Assembly (NCBI GenBank): GCA_950106755.1
Contig: OX467088.1
Span: forward strand, 16,352,001 to 16,416,000
Length of the DNA: 64,000 bases
Source: Climacium dendroides
Lineage: Eukaryota; Streptophyta; Bryopsida; Hypnales; Climaciaceae
Direction: 5' to 3'
Made by a program: the position numbers and the translations under genes. Every line of letters begins with the position of its first letter. Position 1 is the first letter of the stretch. Positions 22,231 through 33,718 of this stretch are shown piece after piece. Under the pieces are notes generated by a model. That model worked only from the letters and a program-made list of their open reading frames with translations, did not search any database and was not told the origin of the DNA.

Positions 22231-22859
22231 TGCTCTGAACATGGATTACACTGGGTTGCAGAATTCTTGCTCGTCGTTTCAATGCCGGGCTTGCGTGCTC
22301 GGATATCATGGTCAGTTTGAATCGAATTTGTATCGATTTCTCGATGTTGCAAGGTCGCGCATGACAAGTTTTTGTCTAAAGTTTTCAGCTCTGTGTCGTG
22401 AACCCTAATTTTTTGGTTTCCGAGACTCGTAGGTTCCTCACAGCTGCCCTTCGAGGACTTCGTGTTATCGAAAGGGAAGAATGACGCATTGACGTGGAAC
22501 ATGTCTTTCGTGGTGCTGGTTGCAGATACTAGTAACACAAAAATTGGCAAGATGGATTCACTCCGCCTCTCCACTGGAAATTTGGAATTGTGACACACTC
22601 ACTGACGAAGAAACAACCTGGGTCTTATGTTTTTGAGTAGGTCATATTGGGGTTTTCTTTCCTCCAATTTTAATTATTATTTGGCCCACAAGTGCAGTGT
22701 TCTTCCTTCCCTGCTTCCGTTGATGTATAATTCATCTGCATTGTACTTTTCACAGTATGATCGATTGAATTGGGCATGTAATGACGAGGAAGCCTCTGTT
22801 GTATAGGGTTATGTTTGGCAGTCCCAATTCACGAATTGTTGGAAGCAACTATGTTAGAC

Positions 22860-23240
22860 TTACCTGTTTTGGACAGCATCCTGTGATGATTTTTTAGGTT
22901 AACGAGTTGTGGACAATAGTTGAATGCACTATTCATTGAAAAAGATTCTTTGTTTGTACCTTCTTGTCCACACACCTCTCTTCCATCTTTGCTTATGGAG
23001 AAATGCTAAAGCTAATTGTGATAGGTGAGTCTGTGAGACTAAAAGGGGTCCAAATGAAAAATCCACATTTATATTGAATAAAATATTCATTCTTGGAAAG
23101 AAAATCCTATTTCTTTTATATTCTTCTTCATTGTTATGTTTGCATACATTCAACTCAATTTTTCAACAATTTTTCTACATCCTATAGGTTGAAATGTTTA
23201 AGTTATTACAAATAGGTATTTCTACTTTAATATCTTTGTT
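22860..23240. repeat. Dispersed repeat family C, copy 3
   Basis: TTTTGGACAGCATCCTGTG, TTTGTACCTTCTTGTCCA, GAAATGCTAAAGCTAATTGT and AAGTTATTACAAATAGG follow the order seen at 841-1310. Confidence 0.75.
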
Positions 23241-23324
23241 ATGATTGCTAGTCTATACTTGTTTTGATGGGATTCTTATTTTTGTATATCAAATATAGTC
23301 AATGACACCAAATAAGACTATTGT

Positions 23325-23525
23325 ACCTTGTGTCATTGCCACAAGGAAAATAAAAATAAAAATATTTTTCTGATTTTAAAAACTTTTAAAAACTTTGGAA
23401 CACAATAATTTGCCTATTGTACATGCAAATGCCATGAAGCAAAGTCTATGCACCCCTCTTTGTTGAGGGCTTTCTAATGGTACCAAGAATGTGACTAGGG
23501 GATGCATGGTCTATAAGATTTCACC
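23325..23525. repeat. Dispersed repeat family G, copy 2
   Basis: GTGTCATTGCCACAAGG, AACTTTGGAACACAATAA, CCAAATGCCA-like and GGTACCAAGAATG blocks are shared with 6760-7345. Confidence 0.55.
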
Positions 23526-23576
23526 ATAATAAATAAAATAAATAAACAAACAATCATTTTTTGCTACTATGCTTAG

Positions 23577-23795
23577 TTCTATTAATAGATTGGTCAAATT
23601 TTTGTATGTTCTTATTGGCAAGTGAAACAAGGTTCCAACGCATCAAAGACCGTGGCATTTGGATACTATTTGCAAAAATTATGAAGGATAAAAGTTTTTT
23701 GCCGTATATGTTCTAAAATCCTTTCTTCCACATAGGTACATGTTGATTTTGGAGGTGTATACAAAGTGATGCTCGTGGTTTGGATAAGGTGCAAT
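23577..23795. repeat. Dispersed repeat family D, copy 3
   Basis: TTCTATTAATAGATTGGTC, GTTCTTATTGGCAAGTGAAA, CCGTGGCATTTGGATACT and CTTCCACATAGGTACA line up with 3565-3790. Confidence 0.75.
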
Positions 23796-25792
23796 TTTAG
23801 AGGTGACCATCTTATTGTTTTATCCTAGGACATTGTGGACACTCGGTGTCTGATGGATGATTTTTTGCAAGTAATAAAAGTTCACATTTTCATTCGATTG
23901 AATTTTAGGGGGACATTAGGAGTGTTTGGGGATTAGTAAACAAGCATTTTCGGCTCATTGACTTCTAGGGTATTTTCCTCCATGCAAAGATTTGAAATAA
24001 GTGGTAGATCACATTTGGAGCACAATAATAGGATTGTTTTACCTAATTGTATATGTGGGCATTGTCATTTCCATTGTGTTTATTATTAGTGCAATACTTT
24101 TCTTGACTTTTGCTAAAAGAAAGTCATGACAACATTGAAAATGGCTTGAAGAAACTCACACATGCTATGAAAGTAAGGTTCTTTCCTACTAAATGTGGTT
24201 TGCTCTTCCATTGATTCTATTTCCATTGCATTTTCAATTGCAATTATTTAGCATAAATCAAAATGTATATAGTGTGAAAATTTGCATTCCCCTAGTTTTT
24301 GTGCCTCAATTTTGAAACTATGCTTGACATTTTGCATGAACACTACACCTACATTTTTAATTTTGGACCATACTTAGCTATAAGATATCTTCAAAACAAG
24401 AAATCATACAATAATCACCTTCCCTATGCATATTCAAAGAGCATTACTAAATGAGTTCAGTCAATTTGTTGTTTTGAAATTACACATGGTTGCAACTATG
24501 TGGTGGTAGGCTTTCATTAGTATTCAAGCCCTTTAGTAACCAACCCCTCCTTGGGTTAAAAGACTAGGTGGAATTTTTTTTGAATGACTTATTCATGGAG
24601 GAAAAAAAAACATGTTAGATTACCTTCTATGGTTTTATGACCATGCCTATATCTTCTACATCTAATTCTTACCTCCTCATGCTCCCCTATATCTTTTGCT
24701 TCAAACATTATTGGAATTAGGAGGTCCTTGTCCATTATTGGAACATGAGGCAATGAGCAACTACGAGACCTCAAGACATCCTGCAATTTGAGAGGTGAGT
24801 GCATCTAAGTTGAAAATGATATTGTTTGAGTCATTGGTGAGGATATCCATTGTTGGAGTCTCCTTGGCCTTGTCGATGATTGCAACAATTTTCTAGACCG
24901 AGTTTTTTCATGTGTGTTGTATTTTATGCATCCAAATAGAGTTTGTATTAGATTTTAGAGTTAAATCACTCCCCAAATCGTCAAGGATTGTCCTCTCTAT
25001 GGCATGCAATTCCACTATGTCCAATGAATAGAAAAGCTAGCACTACAAAGTGTCCAATTTCCCTCCTAAACCTTACACTAAAATTATCACAAGTACCTCC
25101 ATGTTAGAGTACTTTGAACAAGTTGACAACATTACTAAAAGAATGTACTATCCAAATCAAGATGTCCTAACCAAAAGAAAATGTCTGAATCAACACAATT
25201 AAGTTCAAAATTGCCAAATCAAGATGTCCAAATCAACTTAATATTGTTGATTAAGGTTGTCTATTCTAGTAGAGCAACCTTGTGCAGATTTTCTTACAAT
25301 GAGGCTCTAATTCTAACTACAAATGCCATGGTCTTCTTTCATGCAAGCACTTGCCCTCATGCAATCTCTCAATACAAAGCAGGAAGAGTGGATGCCTTCT
25401 TTCATAGTTTAGGAGCAAGGGTTCATGCCACAAGGTCCCACTCGTGCCAGTCCAATCCAAAAGCCATAACCACTTACGCAATTGAGGACCTTTTGAAGGA
25501 CCAACCTTGCCTATTCGTACAACCAAACCCTATACCATAGCCTCACAACTATACATAAACATGGCCATAGACGGTGGCTGAGGTGAACCGCCCCCTTGCT
25601 CGTTTAGCTCCAAAGTCATTCTAGGGGTGCATGTAAAAAAAGACCTCCTATTTTGTGTATGATTAATTTTTCTTTTACACCTCTCCTAACTAATTTGGGG
25701 CCCTTATTACACATATGAATTCAAAATTTTGAAAAATTTATTATGCATGGCAAATAAAACATTTCACCGTTTTCCTTGGGGATGAGCAAGGT

Positions 25793-25860
25793 AGTAATTA
25801 CTACCAATTACTACCATCACTACTACAATTACTACAATTACTACCATTTACTACCTAGGC
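25793..25860. repeat. ATTACTACC/ACA repeat tract
   Basis: Repeated ATTACTACC and ATTACTACA nonamers. An inverse version, TGGTAGTAATTGTAGTAGTG, appears at about 26488, so the two might be ends of a roughly 0.7 kb element; that is weak. Confidence 0.55.
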
Positions 25861-26150
25861 CCAAAAGGTGTCATGGTTGTTCAAGGATTAAGTTATAGAG
25901 AAGTAGGTTAGACCGCAATGGTAGACTGTAAGATTTCTTTTGTTTTGATTTACTGTATTGTGTCAATGCGTAAACCATTACTAGCAAGTTTCATGTTCAA
26001 TTTGCGGGTGGATTATATGGTAGAATTAGGGGTTCAAGTGAATTACACAGGTTTCCATATGCAATTGTGGATTACAAAATCTTCATCCAAATTGTACTCT
26101 AAAGACTCTTTATCATCTATTTTTTGCTAGGCAATGCTCTCTTTGTTGTG

Positions 26151-26219
26151 AATTGCGGGAAGAAGTGGGCCTCCTTGTCGAGCTTCTTCCTCCTCATTGG
26201 GCCACTTCTTCCGACAATT
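26151..26219. repeat. 69-bp inverted repeat
   Basis: AATTGCGGGAAGAAGTGGGC pairs with GCCACTTCTTCCGACAATT around a loop of about 27 bases. It is GC-richer than its surroundings, and may be a tiny MITE or a structured RNA stem. Confidence 0.6.
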
Positions 26220-27707
26220 CCCTCCTCATTGAACATGGCCCTATACTAAATTCAATGTGCTAATACTAACATCAATTTTGAATGAATTCAAAATTATTTT
26301 AAGGTGGATTTTGTGATAGAATTTTTTCCTATGATTATTTGGTTTTGAGCTAAAAATGATCACGTAGAATTGAAAAGAAAATCCATTCACTAGAGCATTT
26401 GCAAACAACTGTGGATTTTTGACAGTGATGAAATATCATCTTGGATGGTGAAGAAATTGGATGAAAAATGACCAAGCAAGTTAAATGGTAGTAATTGTAG
26501 TAGTGTTACAAAAATTCACCTACACTAGTTATAATACTTGATCAGGGAGCTCTCTACATATAAAATTTGTTATTACTTGCGTTAAAAGGGTATTTTAAGT
26601 GTGTGTGTTAAGTTTTATTTTTTAATATGAGGTATCCCATTGTTAAAATGCTAACATTGCATAACTAGAAGGGCAGTTTTGTTTATTCAAATTTTTTTGG
26701 TTCCTTTTAGAGTGGGGTATGTTTGTTTGAATTTTTAGTTTTTTAGCATACACTAATATGCAAGAACAAAAACACTCACTTTCTAAATTGTAACTTCACT
26801 ATTAAATTCTACATGTGTATTCCTGAAATATAATGGTAGTTTTATTACAATACCTTGAGAAATCAATGACTACAACATTTTACATACAATATATAAGATT
26901 GACTCCATCCCCAAAATCCAACTTTGATAGAAAATTATTAGCCTTGGATGTTGTCTAGCAACACGTTCAAATAATGTAGGTGCAATGTTACTTCTCAAAT
27001 TTGGAAAACAATATATATTTTAGAATACCCTTTGTTAATTGTAATGCTATGAATTAATTTGTTGGTACTCTATGGTAGAAGAAATAGTTTCAAATTTTTT
27101 CCTTCGTTTCTTTGTTGGGACTTTATGTTTGGACAAATCTATTATCTAAGTCTAACACATAGTGAACTATCATGAATATTTGACGAATAATGTTAGGTTG
27201 ACAATTAATATCACTTACACTAATATTGTGATTTAGTACTGAAGTGGACTTTTAGAATCAATGACACCAAATACAATTTTTAGTGCAGTATGATAATGTG
27301 TATCAAATAATGATAGACATTGGTGCATCTTACATACTTTGAATCTTTCTTGAATGAGGATATAGGTCTATGTATTAGAAATTTTCTTTTAAGACTCATA
27401 TGGTATCCATTTTCTTATAATTCCACAAAAGTAATTCAAAATTATCTCCACCTATAAATACTTCATCTTTACTACCAATATTCTAATTCACAATATGCTT
27501 CACAATCCAAATTTTAAACACATCCTAATGGTGAACAAATGTGGATAGATCTCAGTAAGATTACAAGGACCTTATTTTGTTCCTCCAAAAAGCACCTACA
27601 TACTCTTCTAAAGACTCCTCTCCAATCTCTAATTCAAATGTGTTGACTATTTAAATTCTTATTTTTGAGCCATGTTTTAGACTCTTGCTTAATTGGTTTG
27701 ATTCTAA

Positions 27708-27860
27708 ACATGGTTGTTATATTGGACAAGTTACTATTCATTTCTTGTCCTATAGAATGAGTTACTATTCATCAAATGTACCTCTCAAGTACATTTGATG
27801 AATAGTAACTTGTCCTACAGGATGAAAAATGAATAGTAACTTGTCCAATATGACAACCAT
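27708..27860. mobile_element. hAT-like hairpin MITE with 8-bp target duplication
   Basis: A 153-bp element that folds along almost its whole length. The left arm is ATGGTTGTTATATTGGACAA then GTTACTATTCAT; the right arm is the inverse with few changes, and the loop is about 7 bases. The 8-mer GATTCTAA stands on both sides (27700-27707 and 27861-27868). An 8-bp duplication fits hAT elements. No coding capacity. Confidence 0.88.
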
Positions 27861-28030
27861 GATTCTAAGAAGGGAAGGATAGTTTCATTATGATTAAAGC
27901 CATGAGATCCTTCTAAATGAATAGCCAAGTGCCTGACAAAGCTTGGCCTTCTAAAAAAATTTCTCTTTGCAATTTCTAATTGGGACAAAGCAAAATGAGG
28001 GGAAGCTTTGAAGTTGGTTGGAAAGGTCAA

Positions 28031-28920
28031 TTAACCTCGAAAGTTTATTGAGTATGTTTTCACCAAAAATGCTCCAAAGTTGCAATTCCTAGGAAAAGTA
28101 TGAAATTTTAGAAAAAAAACATTATTGTATATATGTAACATAGGCTCTTGTATTATGCTAGTTTGAGAAGATGTGGGAAAAATTTCAAAATTTTTTACCA
28201 TGTAGATTGCAAGATATTAGTGTTTGAATTGACAAAAGTCCTTTTTTTGGCCTTCTAAAAAATCGAGTAGTTGCACTTCACAATGTCACATTTGTATGAA
28301 AAAATGTCCAAAATGGTGGTGCTTCATTGGATTCATTCTTCAAGGCAAGTTTTCTACATGCTTGAAAAATTTCAGATCATTTAGAATTGTACAACATATT
28401 AAAAAAAAAATACTCCGTAAGTAGAAAGAAGTAGAGAATGATTCAAAGTTCTAAATTGTTATTAATTTCTTTATGGAATTGAAAAATGCCAATCCCAATG
28501 GTTGTAATGTTTTATTAAACAATCTATGCTTAAGTTTTTTATTTTTCCAAAAATATTAAAAAATCAGTTAAATAAAGGACTTTCAAATTTTTACTTGGAG
28601 CAGAGATTCCATAACTACAAACAAACCACTTGCAAACTAAAACTCCTCATAACTTTCATCTTATTATCAAAATGGAATGATTCAAAGATTTTAATGTATA
28701 TATAAATCAAGAAAATCAATTTCAAATTTTTATTCCTTAAGAAGGTGATTCTTAAAGAATTTTTTTTTTGCTACTTGAGCAATATACTGAGCAATGAAAA
28801 CTACATATTATACAATAACTTTTTAACCATGTAGTCAAAATTTTATGCATGATGAATTTTTTTGAAATTTTTTTGGGTGAAAATCAATCATTTCTTAAAA
28901 AAAATATCCTAAAGGGGTCA
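28031..28920. mobile_element. TTAA-type element, 0.89 kb, reverse of 19691-20621
   Basis: Left end TTAACCTCGAAAGTTT; right end (inverted) TGACCCCTTTAGGATA. The interior is the reverse complement of the U6-spacer element with moderate divergence, for example GTCCAAAATGGTGGT at 28307 and AAACTCCTCATAACTTTCAT at 28640. The right TTAA has mutated. Confidence 0.65.
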
Positions 28921-29312
28921 GAACGAGGTTCTTGTCTTGCAATGAAGATGTGCAATGAGCGCAAAGCGCTTGGAAGATTGCCACCTGGAAGAACTAGAAA
29001 GTGACATCTAGGTACGATCCAGATCTGTCGTAAATCTATATTCTGTCTTCTGAACATATTCCCCACTGAAATGTTAAACATGGGAACACACGTCTCTCCG
29101 TAGATGTACTGAGGAAGTACATATCCTTTCCATATAAAGAAGCTCTCCTTTCGTCTCGTAGGGCCAGACCTTCCCATTCAGGCTTATTGCAGAGCTCGCT
29201 CAAGCTTCTTATTCTGCAGCAGAGTTTTTGCGTACAATTGAACGCCTCCATTGAGATTGTGTTTTGCGGTTTCGTAAGAGCTTTAAACATTTGCGGCGTT
29301 GATTCTACGGCC

Positions 29313-29817
29313 GGTGAGATTTTCTACTCTCAATTTTGGATGCTATGGAGTATGATTGTTAATTGCAAGCCTAGCTTAAGAAATTAAGCTGCACTCTCGC
29401 GTTGCCTTCATTGCTGGTTCCTGCACGCTGAGGACGTTGCTGTCCTCTTAAATTTAGTTGACATTTGAAGGTTTAAATTTATTATGAAAGTTTTTGGACA
29501 TTAGAACTTCGACCTCTTTTCAGCCTCTTGTATTGTTTGTTTGGTTAGGATGTTTAGATAAAATGTTTAGCGAGGAATAGTATCAATTTCTGGCTGTGCA
29601 AGTGCAACAGTTGCTGTGATGCAATAAGTATTGATGGCGTTCAGTGGCACCGTCTTTTTCCTAGATATGCATAACTTCGGGGGCTTAGCTTTGCGAGCAT
29701 CGCGGCTTAGTTACCTTCTTTGTTGATTTATGGTTATCTAAGGTTTCAGTGACTAAGTCTGGTAGAAGTTCACCTTGTGCTAACGTTGAATCAGGTTTTG
29801 TTACCTCGATGCTGTAG
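29313..29817 (+). other. Probable 5' UTR intron of the PRGV-repeat gene
   Basis: CCG|GTGAG at 29312-29317 and TGTAG before 29818 would splice a leader of unknown 5' end to the exon with the start codon two bases further on. The GC content rises from about 29000, fitting a transcribed leader. Confidence 0.45.
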
Positions 29818-29819
29818 GT

Positions 29820-31289
29820 ATGGCGTCTGATGGAAACGCACCAGTGTCAGGTGTCGGCCAGGTTAGTGACATTTCATTCTTGTTTTCGCTGCTCTTCTAT
29901 GGAAGTTTAGCAATACTCATACAATTTGTATTGTGCGCATACTTTTCTCTGGAAGCCTGCTTGGGGTTTGAGGGAACCGGGGAGGCAACCGTACTTAAGC
30001 AATGTCGTACACGATGTACGGTTCGCGTTTAGAAGGTAGCTTCCGGGAATTTTAATGTCACTCTTTTGAGAGCGTTACAGGATTTAAGGGCGTAGAATTT
30101 TTAGAGGATATTTTTTGGAAATTTTACCTCTCCAATAGCAGCGCTCATCAGGGGGGTATTCTGATGTGAGGATCGAATGGGCGGAGCTTTTTAAAATTGA
30201 CCTGGAACGAACACCGAGAGCTAGCACGAGAGTCCGTCATTTCTTTTCTCGAGACCTATTCTTCGTGTGCACGCGACACTGTCCGCAGACTCTACATTTT
30301 CTCGTATGTCCATTTCGATAGAGGGCAGTGTTGCATGTAGTTTCTAACAAACTAATCCTGGTAGTACTGACCAAAAGGTGTTTACGTCTTGTTGGCAGAT
30401 GAACATTTTTAAAAACAAAGTCACGGTTGCTCTGTGTTTTGCATTATTGATAATTCTGGTGAGTTTTTTTATCTTCGTATATTAGCTGGCAAACTACCTA
30501 ACTGGGCCTTCTGTTTTCTGTGTCATCGACATCGATTAGAATAAATCCAACTCTATTGTTAGTCTGTAAAATATGCTCGTGTTATGAAAGAGTGTAGTTC
30601 GGAATGGTCGTAACTGACGCGGAGTAAAACTTCATTGTGCACTGAACTACGCCAGAGTCGATTCTTCATATGATTGGCTCTGCCTTTCTGTGATGTATAT
30701 AACACTTGTCTTGCAGTCACACGATATTTCTCTCAATTTTGACATGCTTGCACGATATTAAAGCAAGTCGGGAAGCAGACCTATAGCATCGTAGTGAAAG
30801 TCCCTCATTGTTATAATCTGACATCTTCATGTGTACGAGCGGCAGCTTAACGACGGAGTAGAAGCCAGTGGCAATGACGCTAAACCAACCTTCATGCACC
30901 TCCCCATGCGACTACGCAATCCCAGAGGAGTAGGGCTTCCTCATCAAGGAGAGAGAACTTCAAATCCTGTTCCTGGAGAACATGAATCGGTACACGAAGA
31001 TCAGAGCAAAACGGTTGAGGGTGACGACAACATACCAAGGTTTTCTCACCTTCCACCACACATGCATGATCCTAGGGGAGTTCGTGTATCAAGGCCCATG
31101 GAAGAAGCGAATGCGGAACCTGTCTCCGAAAATCAGGTGGAAAGTGTCACTCCTGAAGAGAACCAGCCCCGCTTTTCACAGCTACCTCGACTTCATAATC
31201 CTCGGGGAGTGAAAGTTGTTAAGCAGATTCAAGAGGGGATGAATAAAGAAAGCGGCCCCCAAGATGGGGATGACGGTGATAAACATTAG
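29820..31289 (+). CDS. Unrecognised small secreted or membrane-anchored protein with three PRGV repeats
   Basis: Proposed exons are 29820-29861, 30399-30458 and 30846-31289, all phase 0, giving 181 residues. Residues 15-21 (MNIFKNK) are basic, and 22-35 form one hydrophobic run (VTVALCFALLIILL). Then VEA|S at 39-42 would suit signal peptidase, so the product may be secreted or a short-anchor membrane protein. The rest is hydrophilic, with three copies of F-x-(H/Q)-L-P-x(4-5)-(N/D)-P-R-G-V at 50-63, 100-113 and 144-156, 44-50 residues apart, and an acidic GDDGDKH end. I know no family with this motif. The repeat lay-out recalls multi-copy peptide precursors, but that is inference. Splice sites are GT/AG. 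An earlier acceptor before 30718 would instead stop after 14 codons. The exon 3 acceptor (GGCAG at 30845) is the least sure point. Confidence 0.6.
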
Positions 31290-31399
31290 TTTCTCCATGA
31301 GTTGCTAGTTGTGTGTTGAGTGATGCATCATCAGGCTGCTGTCCACTCATTCCTTGATTGTGAACCCAAACCAGATACAGTGCGGTGAGTAGCTATGTA

Positions 31400-32475
31400 C
31401 AGGAGTCCAGTAAATTTGTTGTTAAATCTTCTTAGTTTGGCATGATCTATGAACATGTGAAGACAATGTTCAGAATCTAGGTACATGCCAAGAACTTTGA
31501 CACCCCCTAAAATATTTTAAAAATTGGTTACTTATCTGGCTACATGCTTTGTATAAATCGCGATAAAGAGTTAAAAGATCTGCTAGGACCGGTGTATGTT
31601 CTGGAATGAATACTTATCCGCTTGGGAAGGGCCTTTGGAGCATTTTTGAATGAGATCTAGATCTGTAAGGTTGTATGCCTGAAAAGTGGCCATTTAAGGG
31701 CTGGTCTGCCTCTTTCATAGGTTTCCATGGACAAAAATATTTTTAGGTCATCATAGAAAGAAAAACAGATGTGGAGCGTAACACAAGTGGTTTTGTATTT
31801 TTCAAGCATTTTTGAATTATTTATAAATTTTCAAAGATTTGGGGAATAGTTGCCTATTTACGACTATAGATCTCCAAATCCATCTATTTGCAACTTGTAA
31901 AGAGATGTGCAGAAATTAAAAACAATGATTGGTTCTTGCAAAAGAAAAACAATTGTTCCTCAATTCATTCAATGGTTAAAGTGGTCTATGTAAGAATCAC
32001 CTCATCTCCATTCTTCACATCATATAGGTGATTTGAAGGAAAGGGGTGGGTTCATAGTAGACTACTTTAAAGAGGAAAAGATTATTGCACCAATAAATTG
32101 TAATGTGTTTTAGAAACCAACCCAAACATATTGTTTCCTATGGTAGAATCACCCATTCCCAACTAGGAATCAATACCCACTTGTAGGATGTAGCTATTTC
32201 CATCTAAGGCTAGAATTAATTTCCAACCAAAGTTTGAAATGTGATTTTTCCTCCTTTTTATATTGGGACTAATAAGATCATGACACATGTCCCAAAGTAG
32301 TGAGTTGGAAGGTAGTTCTTGAATGATTGGAATTAGAAGAGTCAATATATTGGATATGGATGTAAGCCAACTTTTGGCTTCCAAAATTCATAGTAATTTC
32401 AATTTAAAGCATGAAATTAATAAAAAAATTTGAAATCTTCAAGATTTTTATCTTCCTACATGGCAAAATTTTTAC
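31400..32475. other. Intergenic stretch
   Basis: The first bases are likely 3' UTR of the PRGV-repeat gene. After that the DNA is AT-rich and no gene is seen. Confidence 0.5.
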
Positions 32476-32590
32476 CACTACAAGAAAACAAGTATTTTTT
32501 TACTGCAAAAATATGACTAAAGTGTGAAGACGACTAGCAATTGCTCGTAGTCATATTCTTAAAGGCCAACATTTTGCAGAAAAATATAAT
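32476..32590. mobile_element. CACTA-type transposon end
   Basis: CACTACAAGAAAACA at 32476 is very like the terminal CACTACAAGAAAA of plant CACTA (En/Spm) elements. It is followed by AAAATATGACT and AGTCATATTCT motifs in opposite directions. No matching TAGTG-type right end was found downstream, so the element is truncated or its other end has decayed. Confidence 0.55.
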
Positions 32591-32879
32591 TGCCAATCAT
32601 TTTTCAGCCTTGTCCTTCAAGGGTGTATACTATATGCCCGTTGGAAACACCAAAATACTTCATATGGGATTGAAAGGAACATGTTTGAGGAACATTGAGT
32701 CATATTGCTAATCATATTGCCATAATAATGATATTTTTTTCTTTTGGGGCAGCCCCCCCAAATATGGGCAATTTAAAAAAAATATGGACAAGTCGTGATT
32801 TAGGATTTTGAAATTTAATCTCCATTTTTTTAGGATTTTGAAACCCTTGCCACCACTTTTGTAAGGTTTTGAAACCCTA

Positions 32880-33320
32880 GCTGCTACTTTTGGCTTTACT
32901 TCTTTGCCCTTTGTTGTTTCTTACCTCTTATTTCTTGTTGCATTTTTATTTATTTATTTAGTTGTTGCCTTTTATTGCTCTTTAGTTCATACATTAATTC
33001 TTTCTTCTTGTTGCTCTTTAATTTATGCTTCTTGTTTCTTTTTGTTGCATTTAAATTCTTTTTTTTCTTGCATTTTAACTTTAAATTCTTTTTTGTTGTT
33101 TCTTAGTTTTGTTTTTTTGTCTTCTTTTGTTGCATTTTAGTTTTAGTTTTTTTTTTATTGCATTTTAACTCTCGTTTCTTGTTGTTTCTTAGTTGTTTCT
33201 TTTTGTTGTTTCTTATTGTTTCTTAGTTGTTACTCCTTGTTGCATTCTCAACTCTTGTTTGTTGTTATGTCTTAACATTTGCTACTTTTTCCTTCTTGTT
33301 CCCTTTATCAACATTAATAT
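32880..33320. repeat. T-rich low-complexity tract
   Basis: About 440 bases are dominated by T on the plus strand, with recurring CTTGTTGTTTCTTAG and TTGTTGCATTTTA words. It lies between the CACTA-type end and the ATATGACT array. Confidence 0.75.
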
Positions 33321-33503
33321 TCTTCCTATCTTAAAGTTGCATTGCATATTTTGTGGTGTTGTAAGTTTTTGAAGGTTGAGCTTTCTTGTTCACGTACTAA
33401 AAATTAACTTCCATTTTATTAATTGTATATGCAAGCACCAAAAGCTAAAACACAGTCATTGAAGGCTATTTGCAATCCAATAAAGCCATTGGTAATCTCA
33501 ACT

Positions 33504-33718
33504 AAAAATATGACTTACAATAGTCATATTTTACATCAGTAAAGAGTATGACTTATAAGAATTGTATTTTACATCAATAAAAAATATGACTTATGAGAGT
33601 CATATTCCACATTATCCAAAAATATGACTCAAGAAAGTCATTTTCCAAATTAACAGAAAATATAACTCACAAGAGTCATATTCTACATCAACAAAAAATA
33701 TGAGTACACAAAGTCATG
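33504..33718. repeat. Tandem array of ATATGACT palindromes
   Basis: Five degenerate units of about 38-45 bases, each with AAAATATGACTTA, a few bases, AGTCATATT and ACATCAAC/ATCAGTA. Every unit can form a small stem. The same motif pair stands beside the CACTA-type end at 32510-32570, suggesting subterminal repeats of one element. Confidence 0.65.

Larger units (their letters stand above)
20960..22803. repeat. Right arm of the U6 inverted duplication
   Basis: Reverse-complement partner of 16320-18036 plus 19401 to about 19445. It lacks the 1.36 kb insertion. Past about 20950 toward the centre the match dissolves into weakly similar sequence, so the non-repeated spacer is about 19450-20950. 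Confidence 0.92.
23796..27707. other. AT-rich intergenic stretch
   Basis: No gene recognised. A 119-codon frame at 25181-25540 has no family I know and lies in ordinary AT-rich DNA. The microsatellite-like tract and one hairpin are listed separately. Confidence 0.5.

Noticed and set aside
30717..30764. Exon starting at 30718 as the main third exon of the PRGV-repeat gene
   Set aside because: It stops after 14 codons and would leave the open, motif-rich frame downstream without a start. Kept as a possible alternative splice only.
33504..33718. CRISPR-like array
   Set aside because: Units are degenerate, palindromic and AT-rich without distinct spacers, and the DNA is from a plant nucleus.
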